Below, in pieces: positions 13,501 through 28,500 of a stretch of 64,000 nt of DNA. Each line of letters begins with the position of its first letter. The first letter of the stretch is position 1. The DNA comes from Bolinopsis microptera (taxonomy: Eukaryota > Ctenophora > Tentaculata > Lobata > Bolinopsidae). Position numbers and translations under genes: made by a program. The stretch spans positions 3,637,096-3,701,095 of the forward strand of contig NC_087080.1 of the NCBI RefSeq assembly GCF_026151205.1. Reading direction: 5' to 3'. The notes beneath the pieces are model-generated. The model did not search any database. It had not been told where the DNA came from and saw only the letters and a program-made list of their open reading frames with translations.

Positions 13501-16500
13501 TTGTATTGTTTTATGATGTAGTAGGTATAGTCACTATAGGTACATGTATAAGTTGAGTTTCACAATAGGAATTAAGGAATTTCATCTTAAATGTAGCTTA
13601 CCATAACATTCGTTCAGCTGAATCTCAGGATTGTTCACAGTATTGTCCTCTACTTTACACTGACTGGACGTTGCTGTGTTTTTTCCTTCTTTAGTAAGCT
13701 GTGGAAATGTAATTGTGATTGTTAGACACCCCCGACTAAAACTTCTACTGTGTCTTTATTTTGTTATTGAAACGACTTTATTTTGTTATTGAAACGACTT
13801 TATTTTGTTATTGAAACGACTTTATTTTGTTATTGAAACGACTTTATTTTGTTATTGAAACGACTTTAACATGTTATTCCAACTCTGGAAGAATAACTAG
13901 TCGCAGTTAACCTCAGTAGTTGCTACCGATAATTAATATATTTGAGAATTTGATGTGCACTGTACAGTAGTCGTTTCATTTTCACGAGGAGTACCTCACC
14001 TTACGTTAGCGTGGAAATGGGATCAAATGAGAATAAAGTATTTAAACAATGAACTTGAAATTTACTTCATATCAAACTCTAATGTCAAACCGTGTTAGTG
14101 TTGCATGTATAAGGTTGAGAGTCTCCAGGTGCAATTAGATTGTCACTATCGGTGAAGACAGCATTGCCATTATTTGTTAGTTTGCAGCTGAAAATGATAT
14201 TTTAAATTGTGTCAAAGTGATGATCTAGCTATGATACAAATTCAAAATAAAGTTAGGAACATAATTTAATTTACATACGTATATAATATGATTTTGCAAA
14301 TTGCAGCTGTGTACAGACTCTCATGATGAAATACTTTCTTTACATTCTATAATACGAATAGAAATTGTCCAGGAAATTTAAATTCTAAAGAAACTACACA
14401 ATGGTTATTAATCTTACCCTAATTTACAGACACCTCCAAAATCTATTGGACCAGCTTTGCAGGTTTTAGTGTTGGTAGCAGTAGAGGACGTAACCACGTA
14501 TTCTAGACGGTATAGTAAATATTATCTCAAATAAAAATGGGATGAACACTGAACAGTGAGTATTATTATAGACATGCATAATATGCTTTTATAAATTTGT
14601 AGAGTTGAATAAATTAAGATTGACTAAAATTAATTAATTAAATTTTAATTCAAATGTTAATAATACTTTTGTTGGTCGTGTCTTGACAAGTAATTGTCAC
14701 GGTTTCGTCAACGTGTATGGTAGAATATCCTGTCTCATCCAATTTTTCAGCATCAAAGAATTCAAGAATTCCGTGGTAGAGGTCGGCATTATTCGGTGTA
14801 TCAACATAGCACCCGTCTGAAGGAATAATGTATATCAATATATACCCAATAATTACATAACAAAATAAGTTAATAATAATTAACTTAAATCAGATTTTTA
14901 TTTATAATTTAAAAACTGAGATCTGTAACTATTTGTGATAATGAGCCGCTGATCTGAACATGAGTGTAAATTCAAAAGAGTGTAAAAGAGGGGCTGACCT
15001 TCACAACTGACGATGTCAATAGTGTTCGGAACACTACACGACTGTGTGTAATCATTAACTGGTAACAGGGATCTGGTAAAATATTAATTTGATTAAATAA
15101 TTAATTATTATCATAAATTAATTATGACAAATTTCATGATTTGAGCTCTAGAGGTGTGATTCTAATACAAGTATCAAGCCTCTGATCATTTCTGCTCGCT
15201 TCATTGGAAATATCTCATAGATGCCAGAGTCCAAATTTCTAACTGACTAACTGATATTAAAATTCAGAGATAGCCATAATATAGAGTAATATGGTTATAA
15301 CCATTTGCAAACATACCCTTTTTCGCATGTGGTAGTCACAGTTACCCCGTTCCTGATATACGGGTCTTCTGGACTGACAGTCGTTTTGTCGTTCGCATTG
15401 TTAGTAACTTTACATGAGTCTGAAGCGAACGTCAGCTGTCAATTTCTTGAATACATTTTATTTCTTCATTGAAACGGCGAACACTTAATTCTAAATCATC
15501 CCACAAAAAAGATGCCCATCTTTATGGGACAATAAAACCTTAACATAAAAGAAACGAAGATTGTACTTCTTGAATTCATAAATGCAACACTTCATCCCCG
15601 AAAATTCCAATGATTAAGATTCATACTTATTATTTCGAGACCAGCCTTATCAGACATGATCGTTAGAGTTTGGTGATCAGACCTCCACGTGACCTTACAG
15701 CTGAGATGGAAAGAGTTTGATAAGCAAAAAATATGTTGAAGAGTATGATATTCTTGGTATTGCTGTATTGGATTGAAGATAATTTATTTCGGTGGCTACT
15801 TGTGGTGAACACCCCAACATTGGTCATGTTGACACCTCTATATTATATAAAATTAGCAATAATCAAGATTTACGAATAACCTGTATTCATTGCTACGATC
15901 GGTGTCATAGAAGACATCAGGAGTTTCGTAGCTCTTTGTTGAAGTGTCCGTGTTCACGGGAATGTTTGTGACATCATTTTTGAACCATTCGTAGGTTCTG
16001 GAAAAAAACATTGTACAGTAATTATTTAGGAGTCACATCGATCATAAACTATCGGTAATACAAAGTCACCTTTGTTAACCATACAGTTTGCTAGAGTATC
16101 GACGATCAGTTAATTTGAGGTACGAAAAGAATTGTGCGGTGCCTCATCAGTCCTCACCCATAAAAACAAAGTGAGTTTGAGCCAAGTGGTGACTAAATAA
16201 TATTCATCAGAAAACTTGTTTTTTTAATCTACTCTAGCATAGCTTAGTAGTCTACCTATTATATTACTAATAATATCAATATACACACGATAACCTTAAA
16301 AACCAGGAAAAAATATCATCAACATATTTTCCAAATTCTTTGACCAGCCAATTTAAACTTGGCAACACTTACACGCCAAATCCAGCAGCTTGCTGAGGAG
16401 CAACATCTATGTCGAAGTTGGCGGTATAACCAGAGGTTATGTCGAGTGCTTTTGTAGGTTGAGTTGTTATATCTGAGAAAAAACGTTTGATTTATACAGT

Positions 16501-19500
16501 TTTAATCATGATTTTCATTTTCACTGCATATAAATTTTTGTAATCTTTATTTTTTCAATGAACCTGTCAAGAAATTAAGTTGGACTTCATAAACTCACGG
16601 AAGACGTCTTTTATGGTGAAAGTTTTGTCGTTAGTTCCACTTTTTGTACTTGTAAATTGACACGTGTATGTATCATCCTGTGTATTAATTGTACTGTGAG
16701 TATAAATAGCGGACTTTGTGCTAAAGTTCACATTATTTAAAGAAGTAGAATGTTTTCTTCGACCATATCACGTGATATTAATTAATTAGATATAAACAGA
16801 AGAATATGAAAAAAAACCTTCAAATCGATGTTCTCAAACTTAGACTTTAGGATTGTTAGTATTGTTGTTAAGGACCCTTCATCATGGGTTGAAGTAATGT
16901 CGTACGACTCGTCATCTTCTATATCCAAACCATCTGTAATAATAATTTGAAAATTATTTATCAGATATTAGATATAATGCAAAAAGAGAAACGTATGTGA
17001 ATGTTAGATTCAAAATCCATGATCCCATTTCAGCTCCAGAAGATCAACAAAATCTCAAATTGAAAGTCAAAAGCAAAATAATAACAGTTTGTGACATAAT
17101 GAACACTTTTGTTAGCGTTTATGATTCTAAGGCCCACTATAATAAGGGTCAGAAAGCTTCTGTGATCAAATTTATAGAGTGGCAACTGATTATTTAACTG
17201 ATCATTATTATTCCAAAAATGTTATCATAATACTTAAATATAAGGAAGATCTAAAATAATCTAAAATGGAATTGAGAGGCGATAGTTCAGCGGTCATTTA
17301 TGATGTGATATTTTATATTACGATTTGATACTCAAATTCCAAACGTTGCAGTGGAACTCTACAATCGTAATTGTCAGGGGGCGCGCAAAAAAATGATTGG
17401 GACGCCGTCACTTTGCAAATTATAAATTTCAGTGATTGAAAAACAGCTGTTGGACAGCGGGAATTTAGCAAAGCTTTTACCTTGTAACCATTTAACTTCG
17501 AAATCTGTAATTGGTTAGATTAATGGATCGAAATAAAAACAACCCAGTGTTGTTTCATATTAGAATTTATTTATTCACATCTCGTGAGGAGAGACTATTG
17601 AAGGTACATGTTGGTTGGTGGTAGACTAAAGTAGAATACACAGAAGATCCAAATTCTCCGAATTACAACGGATGACAAAAAATTCAAGTAGATTTGACTT
17701 AAACTTGTAAAAAATAGGGATATAATTTTAGACTGACCGCTCTGCCAATTGGAATTCACGTCTGTTGCGTGTTGAGAATTGTAAGTACAGGTTAAAGCTA
17801 GCTCCCCACCGACTACTCCGTAAACTTCACTGGCCGGTGTGACAACAATCTCTGAATTAATAATATTATGTCAATTGTTAAATCATAATAAGTTACCTTT
17901 ATGCTAAGCAATTATCAATCTAACTACTAAATCTATATTTATATATATTTTTCATAGGTCTCTCGAATAAACTAAGGAAGTCTTGGAATTTGTTCACTTC
18001 ACTTCATGATAAGTGTTCTTCTGTGTAAGATGGTATTTTTGAAATCATGATTACAACAAAAATCTCATTGATTCGCCTTACATATATATTAAAGGAATTT
18101 CGCCTTTTTTGTACAAACCTTGTGAATACAACTTTGACGTGGAACTTATTTCGAACGGTACGTTTCCCTTTAAGTAGGTTGCCTTGCAAATGACATCCGT
18201 GTTGTCCTTGTCGTCAGTGTCGGTAATTGTTAAACTTCCAGATGTTTCTGTTTCCTTAACACCTTTTACAAACCTAGATGGGAATCAGGGTTGAAAATGT
18301 AAGTTTTATGTAAGATACTGTGATTTATTTGGGATCATTGAAGGAGGGCTCAGCACATCGTTCCAGCGCTTAGGTTCAGTCTTAACTTCATACATATATC
18401 TTATGGCAATTGATGAGATCTTTGCTTATAGTGTTATATTGGTTAAATATCATTCGCTTACCATGAATAAGCTGGAGCAATATCTTCCGCTTTCGTAGTT
18501 GTCCTGGCAACACAAGTGAAGGTAGCAGCAGCCCCGCCAACAGCAAATTCGTCTTTGAGTGGCGTAGTGAAAGCTGAAAAGTGATAATGGTGACTTTAGT
18601 TATCATCGAAACTGTAAGGGAAAACAATTTAGATTTTTTTCAATTCATCATTTTTACCAACTGTTCGTACAATTAATCGTACCTGGAATGTCAAGTTTCA
18701 GAGTGGAGAAAATGGTCCTGGAGACTGTTGGACTTGGAGCAAGATCATATATAACGTTACATTGCCATGTTCCCTCATCAGTATTGTAGTCAATCTAAAG
18801 AGATGAAATAATTATGGTGAATCCTTGATCATCCTAAATCTTTAATTTGGAGAGATTTTAGCTTTTATCATTAAGAATCTGTTCAATTATTGCAGATTTG
18901 AATACTTTCTACTATAGCAGATGTTTTTTAAATACTCGAAGATTTAATAATTCACAATAAATTCATCATCTTGATATTCATTTGAGTACAACGTTACTTA
19001 CGTTCGTTTTAGTATTTTTTATTGCCTGGCCATCATTCGAAAAGTTTTCTGCAGCACCGCTCCATCCTGTCGATCCAGAAAGAGTCCTGAGATTTATTTA
19101 CAAAATAAGTTTAAATAGTATACTTAAGTTTGAAAACTGATATATCAGATCAGAAGTAAGAACCGATAGTTTTTAGTTATCATCGCTAAATCAATTTTCT
19201 AAAACAAAAAATGCAGGCCGGGCCTAAGCTCATAATATTTGAATTGAAATTCATGTTCTAGATAGTATAACAGAGTCATGTGATAAAATCTGCTACAGTG
19301 ATCCGAGCCGTGAGACTTTTTGTCAGCGGCGGCGGCGCTTGCTGTTTTTATGGATGGTGGCAGCACTTCAGCCCGCCGTGAAAAATCCGGCTTTGAAGCC
19401 AGCGGCGCGGCAACTCGGATCACTGATTTGTTATAATATTTGTATATGACATCACATACCAAGAAGACGAAGTGAGTTCCTTCTTTACATCACTAACAGT

Positions 19501-22500
19501 ACAACTAAGAATAGCTTCTGTGTCGTCCTCTTTGATAACATCTGTTGCCGTCACAACTGAGAGATAACCGATTAGCTAATTATAATAGAGAATAAATAAG
19601 TTATAAAAACTTTGTTGTTATTTTGTTTTGACAGCTAAAACCTCGCCAGAAAAACTTTAGACCAGATATTTCTAGCAATAGTTCGGTCATGGTAATATGA
19701 TGCTTTTTATATCTAAAAGGAGGCGGTTCAGGAAGCACTCTTAAAAACATATTCAAATTGCTTAAAAGTAAAAATTGAGAACAAGCTTAAATTTTTAGCT
19801 TAACATTGAAACCAAAAAGAATGAAAATCTCTTAAGATATTAACGCATCGTTTTTCTCAACTTATACAATTGAAATATTTTCTAGCAAAACTGTGACTTA
19901 GCGCCAGCAACTCAGCCGCAAACCCTCAACATACAATTTATATCACAATTCACAACCACCATTATGGGGGTACTGGGGCAGATACTATCCGAAATACTAC
20001 ACTATGTATGTCATACTGCATTATAATAGGTAAACTCCTGCAGGGGATGCTACTAGTTTGCTGTAAACTCTCAAGACTAACTATAATATTATAACAACCG
20101 TTTTGACAATATGTTTCACTGTGCAGCCATTTCACAATCTGTACAACTATTTCACATTTCACGATCTGTTTCACTGTGCCGGTTATCAACTATTACCTCC
20201 TCACTTAAATACGTTAACACTGCAATACATTATATGATATTTAAACTGCTACAGACGATAACTACGTACTATTGTTTGTTATAAAACTTGACAGGTGTTG
20301 ATGGAATGTGCCCTCCCTAGGGAATTAACACCAACATCCGCAACTTAAATTGGTGTGCTGACTTTTACTTATCACAGAACTCGGTAGTAGTTCATAGATT
20401 GTTATAACTAGCGATAATCTAGGAAAATAATAAATCCGTATAAATCGTGGCATATGCGGAAACGAGATTTAAAGATTTTCCGCGACTATTAATCTTTTCC
20501 ACGACAAATCGCGATTATTTCAGTTTTCGCGACAGATGGCGAATTCTCCTTTACATTTAAAGATTTGCTATCACGCGACGCAAGATTTAATTTGATTAAC
20601 TAGCAAGTGAAGCTAAAAAGCACCCCCGAATCAATCTTACAAAAAAACATAACTTAGTTAGTTCTCAAATCTCACAAAACAACATGATCTTAGTTAGTTC
20701 TCAAATCTTACAAAACAACATAACTTAGTTAGTTCTCAAATCTTACAAAACAACATGATCTTAGTTAACTCGGAGGTTGGCGGATCATACCCGCCCCGGC
20801 ACTATGCCGGCCCATGATTTTCCGAATCGCTTACCAGTGGAAATCTAGTCAATTCAAATATCTGCTTGCTTGGTACTCATGGTCGATACAATCACAGCCC
20901 AACCAACTATACTTGATCAGACCGATTCACCTACATGTGCATACGCCATCTGGGAGCCGTCAGTTGAGCTTGCTCTCTGACTCGTGGGTTGAAAACATCG
21001 TGTACAGTACTTCGTGAGTAGTACAGTACTTCACAACGATAACCCGCCTCCCCAACCAAATCTCTTAAATTATGATCTTAGTTAGTTAGTTTAGTTAGTT
21101 CTCGAATAATAAACATTGACAGTAGATCTGTTTATCAGAGAATAGTATTTTCAAATTATTTTGATTAAGACATTACGTATTTTATGACCATAATAGGATT
21201 ATTTCACTGGACAGAAATATTTAACCACGAAACATATTTTCAAAAAATATGCTAACGCTATGGTTCAAGATAGCAACTATTTGGTTGGCTGTTCAGACTT
21301 CAGAACTACTGGAAGCAATATTTCAACCGAGGTATATCACAAATTGACCCTCTAAAGAATGAGGAGCAGTACTTGAGAGTTGTGACGTAACTGGTACAAG
21401 GATATAAAATGTGCTGTCACATTTCATATACTTTTAACGCGGTATCATTTATCATTAAAGCCACAAAAACAAAAGTTACCCGTACTATAACCTAAAACAA
21501 GACTCAAGAGCACTATAACTTTAAAGCAGAAAAGCAATGGACGGTGGCATGTCCGGCAATAAAGCACGCACTCACCTTCTCAACTAGATCTTATCTGGTA
21601 TTATTGAGTGTGTGATTATTATTCTTTAGTTTATAAGTTATTTACATAATATTATAGTATTAATTATAATAAGCTAAAAGTAGGAATGTCCTAGACTGAT
21701 CAAAAATTATAAAAAGCTGAAAGCATGACACGGTATCATGTACTTACCAACAAAGTCGATGAAGACATCTTCCTTGAAGATTCGCGGATCTTCACCAGCA
21801 TCAACAGTCACACTGACAGTCACTTTGTAAGTCTGGTCTTCAGTCACACCTGTGATCTGGAATTGGAGAAGAAGATAAATCCTTGATTACTTTATAAAGA
21901 TCCAGTGAAATGGTTCAACCCATCCCCAAAGGAAAATGCTTTACTATCATCAAAATTGAGGGATTTCTTCATAGATGACTATAGTGACTCATTGATAATG
22001 ATAGATAAATGAGATACTGATAGTTAACCGACATTGATGGACAAATTATACAGATGAACAAAATATGATACTGTTAATGGGTGTATGTTATATTTTTAGA
22101 TCTTAGCATAGTCCTGACCTTAAGTCCATCCTTTGGTAGATTATACTCTTTCAGCTGTCCTGCAGGTACCACCGTAGAACTCCCAACTAAGACGGAAGAG
22201 TATTGATTATATTTATTTCTTCTTATTTACGAAGTATGCTTGAGACTTGATTCATATCATATTCATTATCTAGATATCTTCGATCACAACATGGCTACTG
22301 TCTAATCAGTGATCACCACAAAAGTAAGAATACCAGGCTGGCTTTAACAGAAACCACGAGAGTCGAGACTAACCTTTACTCCAATATATTGAGAGCTTAT
22401 CATTAGCACTGTGTGCAGTTGACAGGCCCGTCACCAGAATCCTAGCTAAAGTCTCTGTGGCACTCTCACTGATAACGTCGCCAACAGGTTCCAACTCTGA

Positions 22501-25500
22501 AATAGAGGATTTCTTGATACAAGTCGGTATTCATAAATAAACCTTTAATAACTTATAATATCGGCAGAATCTCAAGCAAATCTCAAAACTATTGAAGCTG
22601 AAATATTCGATGAGTAATTCACACAGACATTCAGCGTGAAATTAGTAAATTACGCACATTTTGTACACTGCAGTGTGTGTAATATATAAATATATAGACA
22701 ACAAAGTGCCGTGTGTTTGTGCAAGGTTTGTTTACACTCAACACTCCCAATAACTAACAATAACAATCACTGGAGTAACAAATAAACACCCACACCCACA
22801 CACCCACATCTACACACATCTATACATCTACACAGATTTACACATATCTACACACATCTACACACATCTACACACATCCACAATATTTGATGCGTTAAAG
22901 CGCATGCAGTATTTTTAATTTATTGAAAATTCGGTTTTCGGCCAGTTTAAGAACTCTCATAGAAATTTTCAATGAAATAAATAAAACGCTAATGTATAAT
23001 GAGGAAGTTGAATTAGAGGCGTGAGCTAGCCGGCTAAGCCGGCTTAGCCAGCCGATTGAAATTGCCGGCTTAGCCAGCCGATTGCCATCGGCTAGCCGAT
23101 CGGCTAACACATTTTCAGCAGTTATCACTTATCTCTACTTCAGGCCGGGAATCTAGACGGCATGTAACAAATTATACCATGATCGACTTTAGAGATAAAT
23201 TTCACAAATTTCAGAACCGTCAGACGGATCGTCTTAAAGACGAAATTAAAGTATATGAGGCCTTGCAGTGCCCTAAAAACTTTCTGTCCAAGATGGACAC
23301 CCTTAGATTTTGGAAATGTCGTAGTGATACATTGCCCCTTCTTTCAAAATTAGCATGCGCTATATTTTCGGTTCTGCTGATGTGGAAAGAACATGGTCAG
23401 CAGCAGGGCTGACTGTAAACAATAGGAGATCAAAGATCTCATCAGACAATTTAAAAGCCATTATGCTCATTAATCTCAACAGAGATCTTTTGTTAAGTTT
23501 TATAAGTAAATTAGAGATTAATTCTGGCCAGTGAGAATTTCCTAACTTATTATTGACTAACTTATTATTATTGAAGTTATGAAATTGTATCACTTGTTAC
23601 CTTCCATTTCAAGTTTAGCCCTTAAAATCGACATAAAGTATAAAGAAACATAAAGTATAAGCCAATAAATTTTAATACAAAATAGTAATATTAGCAAAAT
23701 AAAAATTTTTGGTACAATATCTGATACCAGGATCTGGTAATCCCATTCCCAGTTTTAGCCGGCTTAGCCGGCTAGCCAGCCGATTTTTTCTCTTAGCCAG
23801 CCGATTGCCGTCGGCTAGCCGGCTCACGGCTCTAAGTTGAATGCTCAATGTAACTGAATTGTTGCATAACGGCTCACCATTGAGCTGGTCCAGTTCTAGT
23901 TAATCCTGGGTTTTCTGACCAAAGTCAAATATAAACTCACCAAACACGTCCACAGACACCTCCTTTTCTTCCTCTTTTCCGTCAATTTCCACTTTGCATG
24001 TGTAAGTAGCGTCTGCTTGCACGCTTGATAACGTTATTGTTGTGATGCCACTTTTTTTGGTCCGACTATGGTTTCGTTCCAATCATAGGAATCTGTGTCT
24101 GTAATGTCACCGCCTAGAAAAGAGATAATCTGACATAATGTTAGAAATTGTGGAAAATTATATCAGACGTTGAAATGAAGCATAGTTCAAGTTGGAAATC
24201 CAGGGATTTGTTGCTACAGAAGATGTTTTTAAAAGTCCCTTCATTAATCATGAAATATTTTAAATAGTTTTCAATTACCGTCAGTAGCCCATTTAACGTT
24301 TACTTTAATGATATCATCATGGAACCCGTCCACTTTACAGGACAGTTTAATATCTCCTCCCTTTAAGACAACGTCATCGTGACTGTGAAGTCCTGCAAGA
24401 AAGATTGGTTAAAATTAATTAGGTTTAACGAGATTGAATAATTACAATTAATAAATGAATTATACTCAATTGTGAAGTATCCTTCATGTACTTCAGTTAA
24501 AATTAATAACTAATTGTATAGGATAATTAGTCATCCAAAAATCATCCCTTGTGTCATCTCCTTTATTGACTTCTCAAAGGCCTTTGACTGCATCTTCAGA
24601 TCGCATCTTCCCGACATCCTGGCTTCCTACGGCTTTCCTAAAAAAATCATAAAAGCCATTATGTCACTCTACATTAACACTAAGGCTAAAATCATGACCC
24701 CTGAATGTATAACCTTAGAATTCCTTACCAACCTCGGAATTCTCCAGGGCGATGTTCTTGCACCTCTCAATTTTATCATCGTCCTGGATTTCATACTAAG
24801 ACTGGCAATAGGGCCACGTGATGGGTTTAAAGTTGGAAGTAACTACATTGCTGATTTGGACTTCGCCGATGACCTAGCAACAATCACTGACAGCTTCAGC
24901 GAAAATGGCCGCCTTTGCCAAAGCATTTCTGACATAGCAGCCCGTTATGGTCTCCTTATTAACATCGAAAAGACCAAATACATGTCCTACAACATCCCGC
25001 GACCTGTCAACTCAGACGAAAGAGTCTTTATTAACGGCATCCCTTTAGAAGAAGTTCATGACTTTAAGTACCTAGGATCCTTTATAGCCTCAACAAGCAG
25101 AGACATCAATGTCAGGAAAGGCCTCGCATGGAAAGCTTTACAGAGTCTAGATGCTTTTTGGAAATCTAATATGTCTAGGAAGATCAAGACTTAAGATTTT
25201 TCGAACTGTAGTAGAACCTGTTCTGCTGTATGGTGCAGAAACCTGGACTCTTAAAAAGGCTGATATAAGAGCACTAGACGGTGTTTATACTAGAATGCTA
25301 CGAAGGGTCTTTGGTATCTCATGGAAATCACATACACCTAACTCCGTTCTTTACGGAAAGATTCCATCAGTGACAGATACTATAAAGACACGAAGACTTC
25401 GGTTTGCAGGACATGTCTACCGTCTACAGGACCAACCTGCTCAACAACTCATTTTTTGGCAACCATCCTATGGCCAGCGTTATCGAGGACGACCACATAA

Positions 25501-28500
25501 GACCTTCCCGGACGTCCTACTTGAAGACACTGGAATGGAACCTGACCAGCTGCGTTTACTCATGTGTGATAGGGATAAATGGAGAGAAGCGTTGACACGA
25601 AACTCGTTCCAGATTTCATCTGGATCGACCTAGCCCCAGCATAGGATAAAGGTAAAGAGAAAACAACTATCTTAAAAAATACACTTGTCACGAAATATCT
25701 GGATCAAGCCCCAACATCAAGAACATGATCATTGCAGCAGGAGATAGGAAAGAGTGGCGGACATTAGCCAGACTGAGACAACATATACAAGAGAGCGGTC
25801 ACTTGAATGATTGAGGAGACCATTACAACATGTACAAGTAAGTACAAGTAAGTACAAGTAAGTACACAAAGTATGATCCTAATATTATGATACCCTGTTT
25901 TATTAATCAATAAGGAACTAACCGAATGTTTTAAGTTCTCCGTCTTCAGTAAAATCCCCTGCTGCAACGGTTACTTTACACGTAACATCCGTATCTTCGC
26001 TCACTGGACTGGCCTTTAATTCACTTTCAATAGTCCCTGTGCTTGAATCAAGGTCTCCAACAGTAACCTGACATATTATCTATATTATGAAAAGTAAACA
26101 TCTGTGTAAAACATGAGACCTGTAAATAGATTATTATTATGAACGAATACATCGGACGGAAAACATGGCAAAAATTTCATATAATCTTTAGAAAATGTTC
26201 CACCGACTTTGTTCATGAAATTATATAATATGAAGCTGACAGATCTACGCCTTTACTATTGCAACTGAACATTATGAAAGCAACATATTTTGTAAACCAG
26301 AAAGAGTAGTAAAACACGGTGTAGCGTCGTGGTTTTCATTTCTCAAAATGTATTAATACACTTTGGATCAGTCTTTGTATTTGTATTGTGGGCAAGGAAA
26401 AAAGATACACACAAAACAAAAAAGCAAAAGAAATTAACATAAAATTCATCCAATAGCAAGCATCCAAGAGCTATCATATTGTAACTCTACCTTTACTAAA
26501 TCTTGCTACTCAAAATTAAAGTTAAGGAGCTCGTAGAATGAAAAAATTGTGTAAGTAATTAATCAAAAGGTCTGCTTTAAGCTATCTATAGTTTGCTGAA
26601 TGTTGCTGTAAGACAAGATTTGCATTTTCAAGTCAACATTCTGAGCCTCAAGAGATGCTACAAAATTATTTTTTGCTGCAGTGAGTCACGCTAATGATGA
26701 ACTATTTGAAAACATTAATTAAACCTTGTCATAGTAAAATTAATCTACTCGAAATTGTGCTCTACGCGCAGCTCGCAAATGGTTGAGCTATTGCTTCTTT
26801 TTTTTCAGTCTATTTTACAAGGACTAACGAGTTGCTGCTATTAATTAGTTAACTAGTTCATTTTAGTTTTACTATTCTACTGATAATTTGTGACCCCAAG
26901 TTGAATAATTGGTATATCAATGGCGTAATGCAATGAACAGTTTTCACGGTCATTTAAGGGTGTAATTCAATATCCGGACACAAACGAAACAGCTTGAAGA
27001 TCCTGAAGATTACCCTGTCTTCTTAACCAATATAAACTATTTGACTTTTACATAATATAAAGAAGTCACAACTCTGAACTCACCGTATAGGTAGTACCCG
27101 AGGTGTCATTACTATCCTCAGTTTCCTCGTACTCCTTACCATCAACAACCCACACAATCTTTTCGGGTTTCGTAGATATTCCAGTAACAGTACATGTCAT
27201 TATGCCGGTTGAACCCTGGATAACCTCCAGACCAGTTACTTCCATATCTGAGAGAAGCGGTATTATTTTTAGAACTCTAGTAGTGGTTAATGTGCTGCGT
27301 CTCACAAACATGTAAGCGGGTAGTAGCCCTAATCTTAACAGTTAAACAAAATTTAGACCACCATCACCCTCTGCTAAACCCTTAATTAAACTATTTAAAA
27401 AGTTGTTTGACACCATAATTACATTAATAAATATATGATTAGTAAAATTTTTAATTAATTGCTTTCGCCACTTCGGGATGCACCAATAATTATTTCAATA
27501 CTTACTTAAAACTGCTAACAATCTGTTTTAAGTTAGAATAAATGAACTCACTAAAAACATTTGACTTTATACATCCGTATAAAGTTAATATTAGTAAGAT
27601 ACTCACTAAAAACATTTGAGTTAACATCAGTCTTTTGTGGAGACGCTGATGTTTTTCCATGCTCGTCAGATTGAATGACACAGGTGAAAACAGCATCAGC
27701 CGTGTTTTCACCAGCAGGTACGGTCAGAATTGTAGTTTGAATGTTGGTACCAGGAACGTAAGTTCCAACGTCAATAGCATAGCTGTCAGTACCGTCAGTT
27801 ATAACACCACCCGAACTAGGTTTATTCCATGTTACCGCCTCCAGCTGCTTACTCAAACCACTTACTACACAAGATATTGTAGCTTCTGTGTTTGCCAGCA
27901 CTTCGCTACCCTTAGCTTCTACACCTGAAACAATCAGTCATTTAAAATAAGCCCACAACAAAAAATATCAACAGTATTGTACAGGAACTGAATCATTGAA
28001 CTTTCTCAACTAAATTCACTGGATCCTATGATGAGTTTAATTTAGTTTCAACAGTAGGATGTAACAAGTTATCTTAGATATAAAGTTAAAACAGCAGAGC
28101 ATCATTTATGGGCAGTTATAAATACCCAGCAAGTCCTAAGAAACTTACCGAAAGTAAGGAAGTTGACAACAATGTCTTTAAAAGCAGATGTTGCTGAATC
28201 CGGATATTCTATAGATTCCGCAGCACATTTGTATGTCGCGGGATTTGCAGCTCCAGCTACACTTTTAAGAGTGGCAGCATCAATGGTCAGAGTTGATTTC
28301 TGAATTTTGTCACCAGCAGAGTCAGCTGTTCCCTGTGCGATGGTGTACCCTCCACTACCACTTGTTATAGCAGCCCCAGCATGATCCTTCCACGACACAG
28401 TGACATCTGTAGCCACATCTCCGATATTACAAGTCAATGTCTGAGCCACAGCGGTGGTGGCTTTTTTAGGAGTCTCCGGATCGACGGCTGAAATAATTTG

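Noticed and set aside
20770-21055. Possible SINE or MITE starting GGAGGTTGGCGG
   Set aside because: The ends look weakly inverted (AACCCGCCTCCCCAACC), but no clear target duplication or internal promoter boxes; not called.
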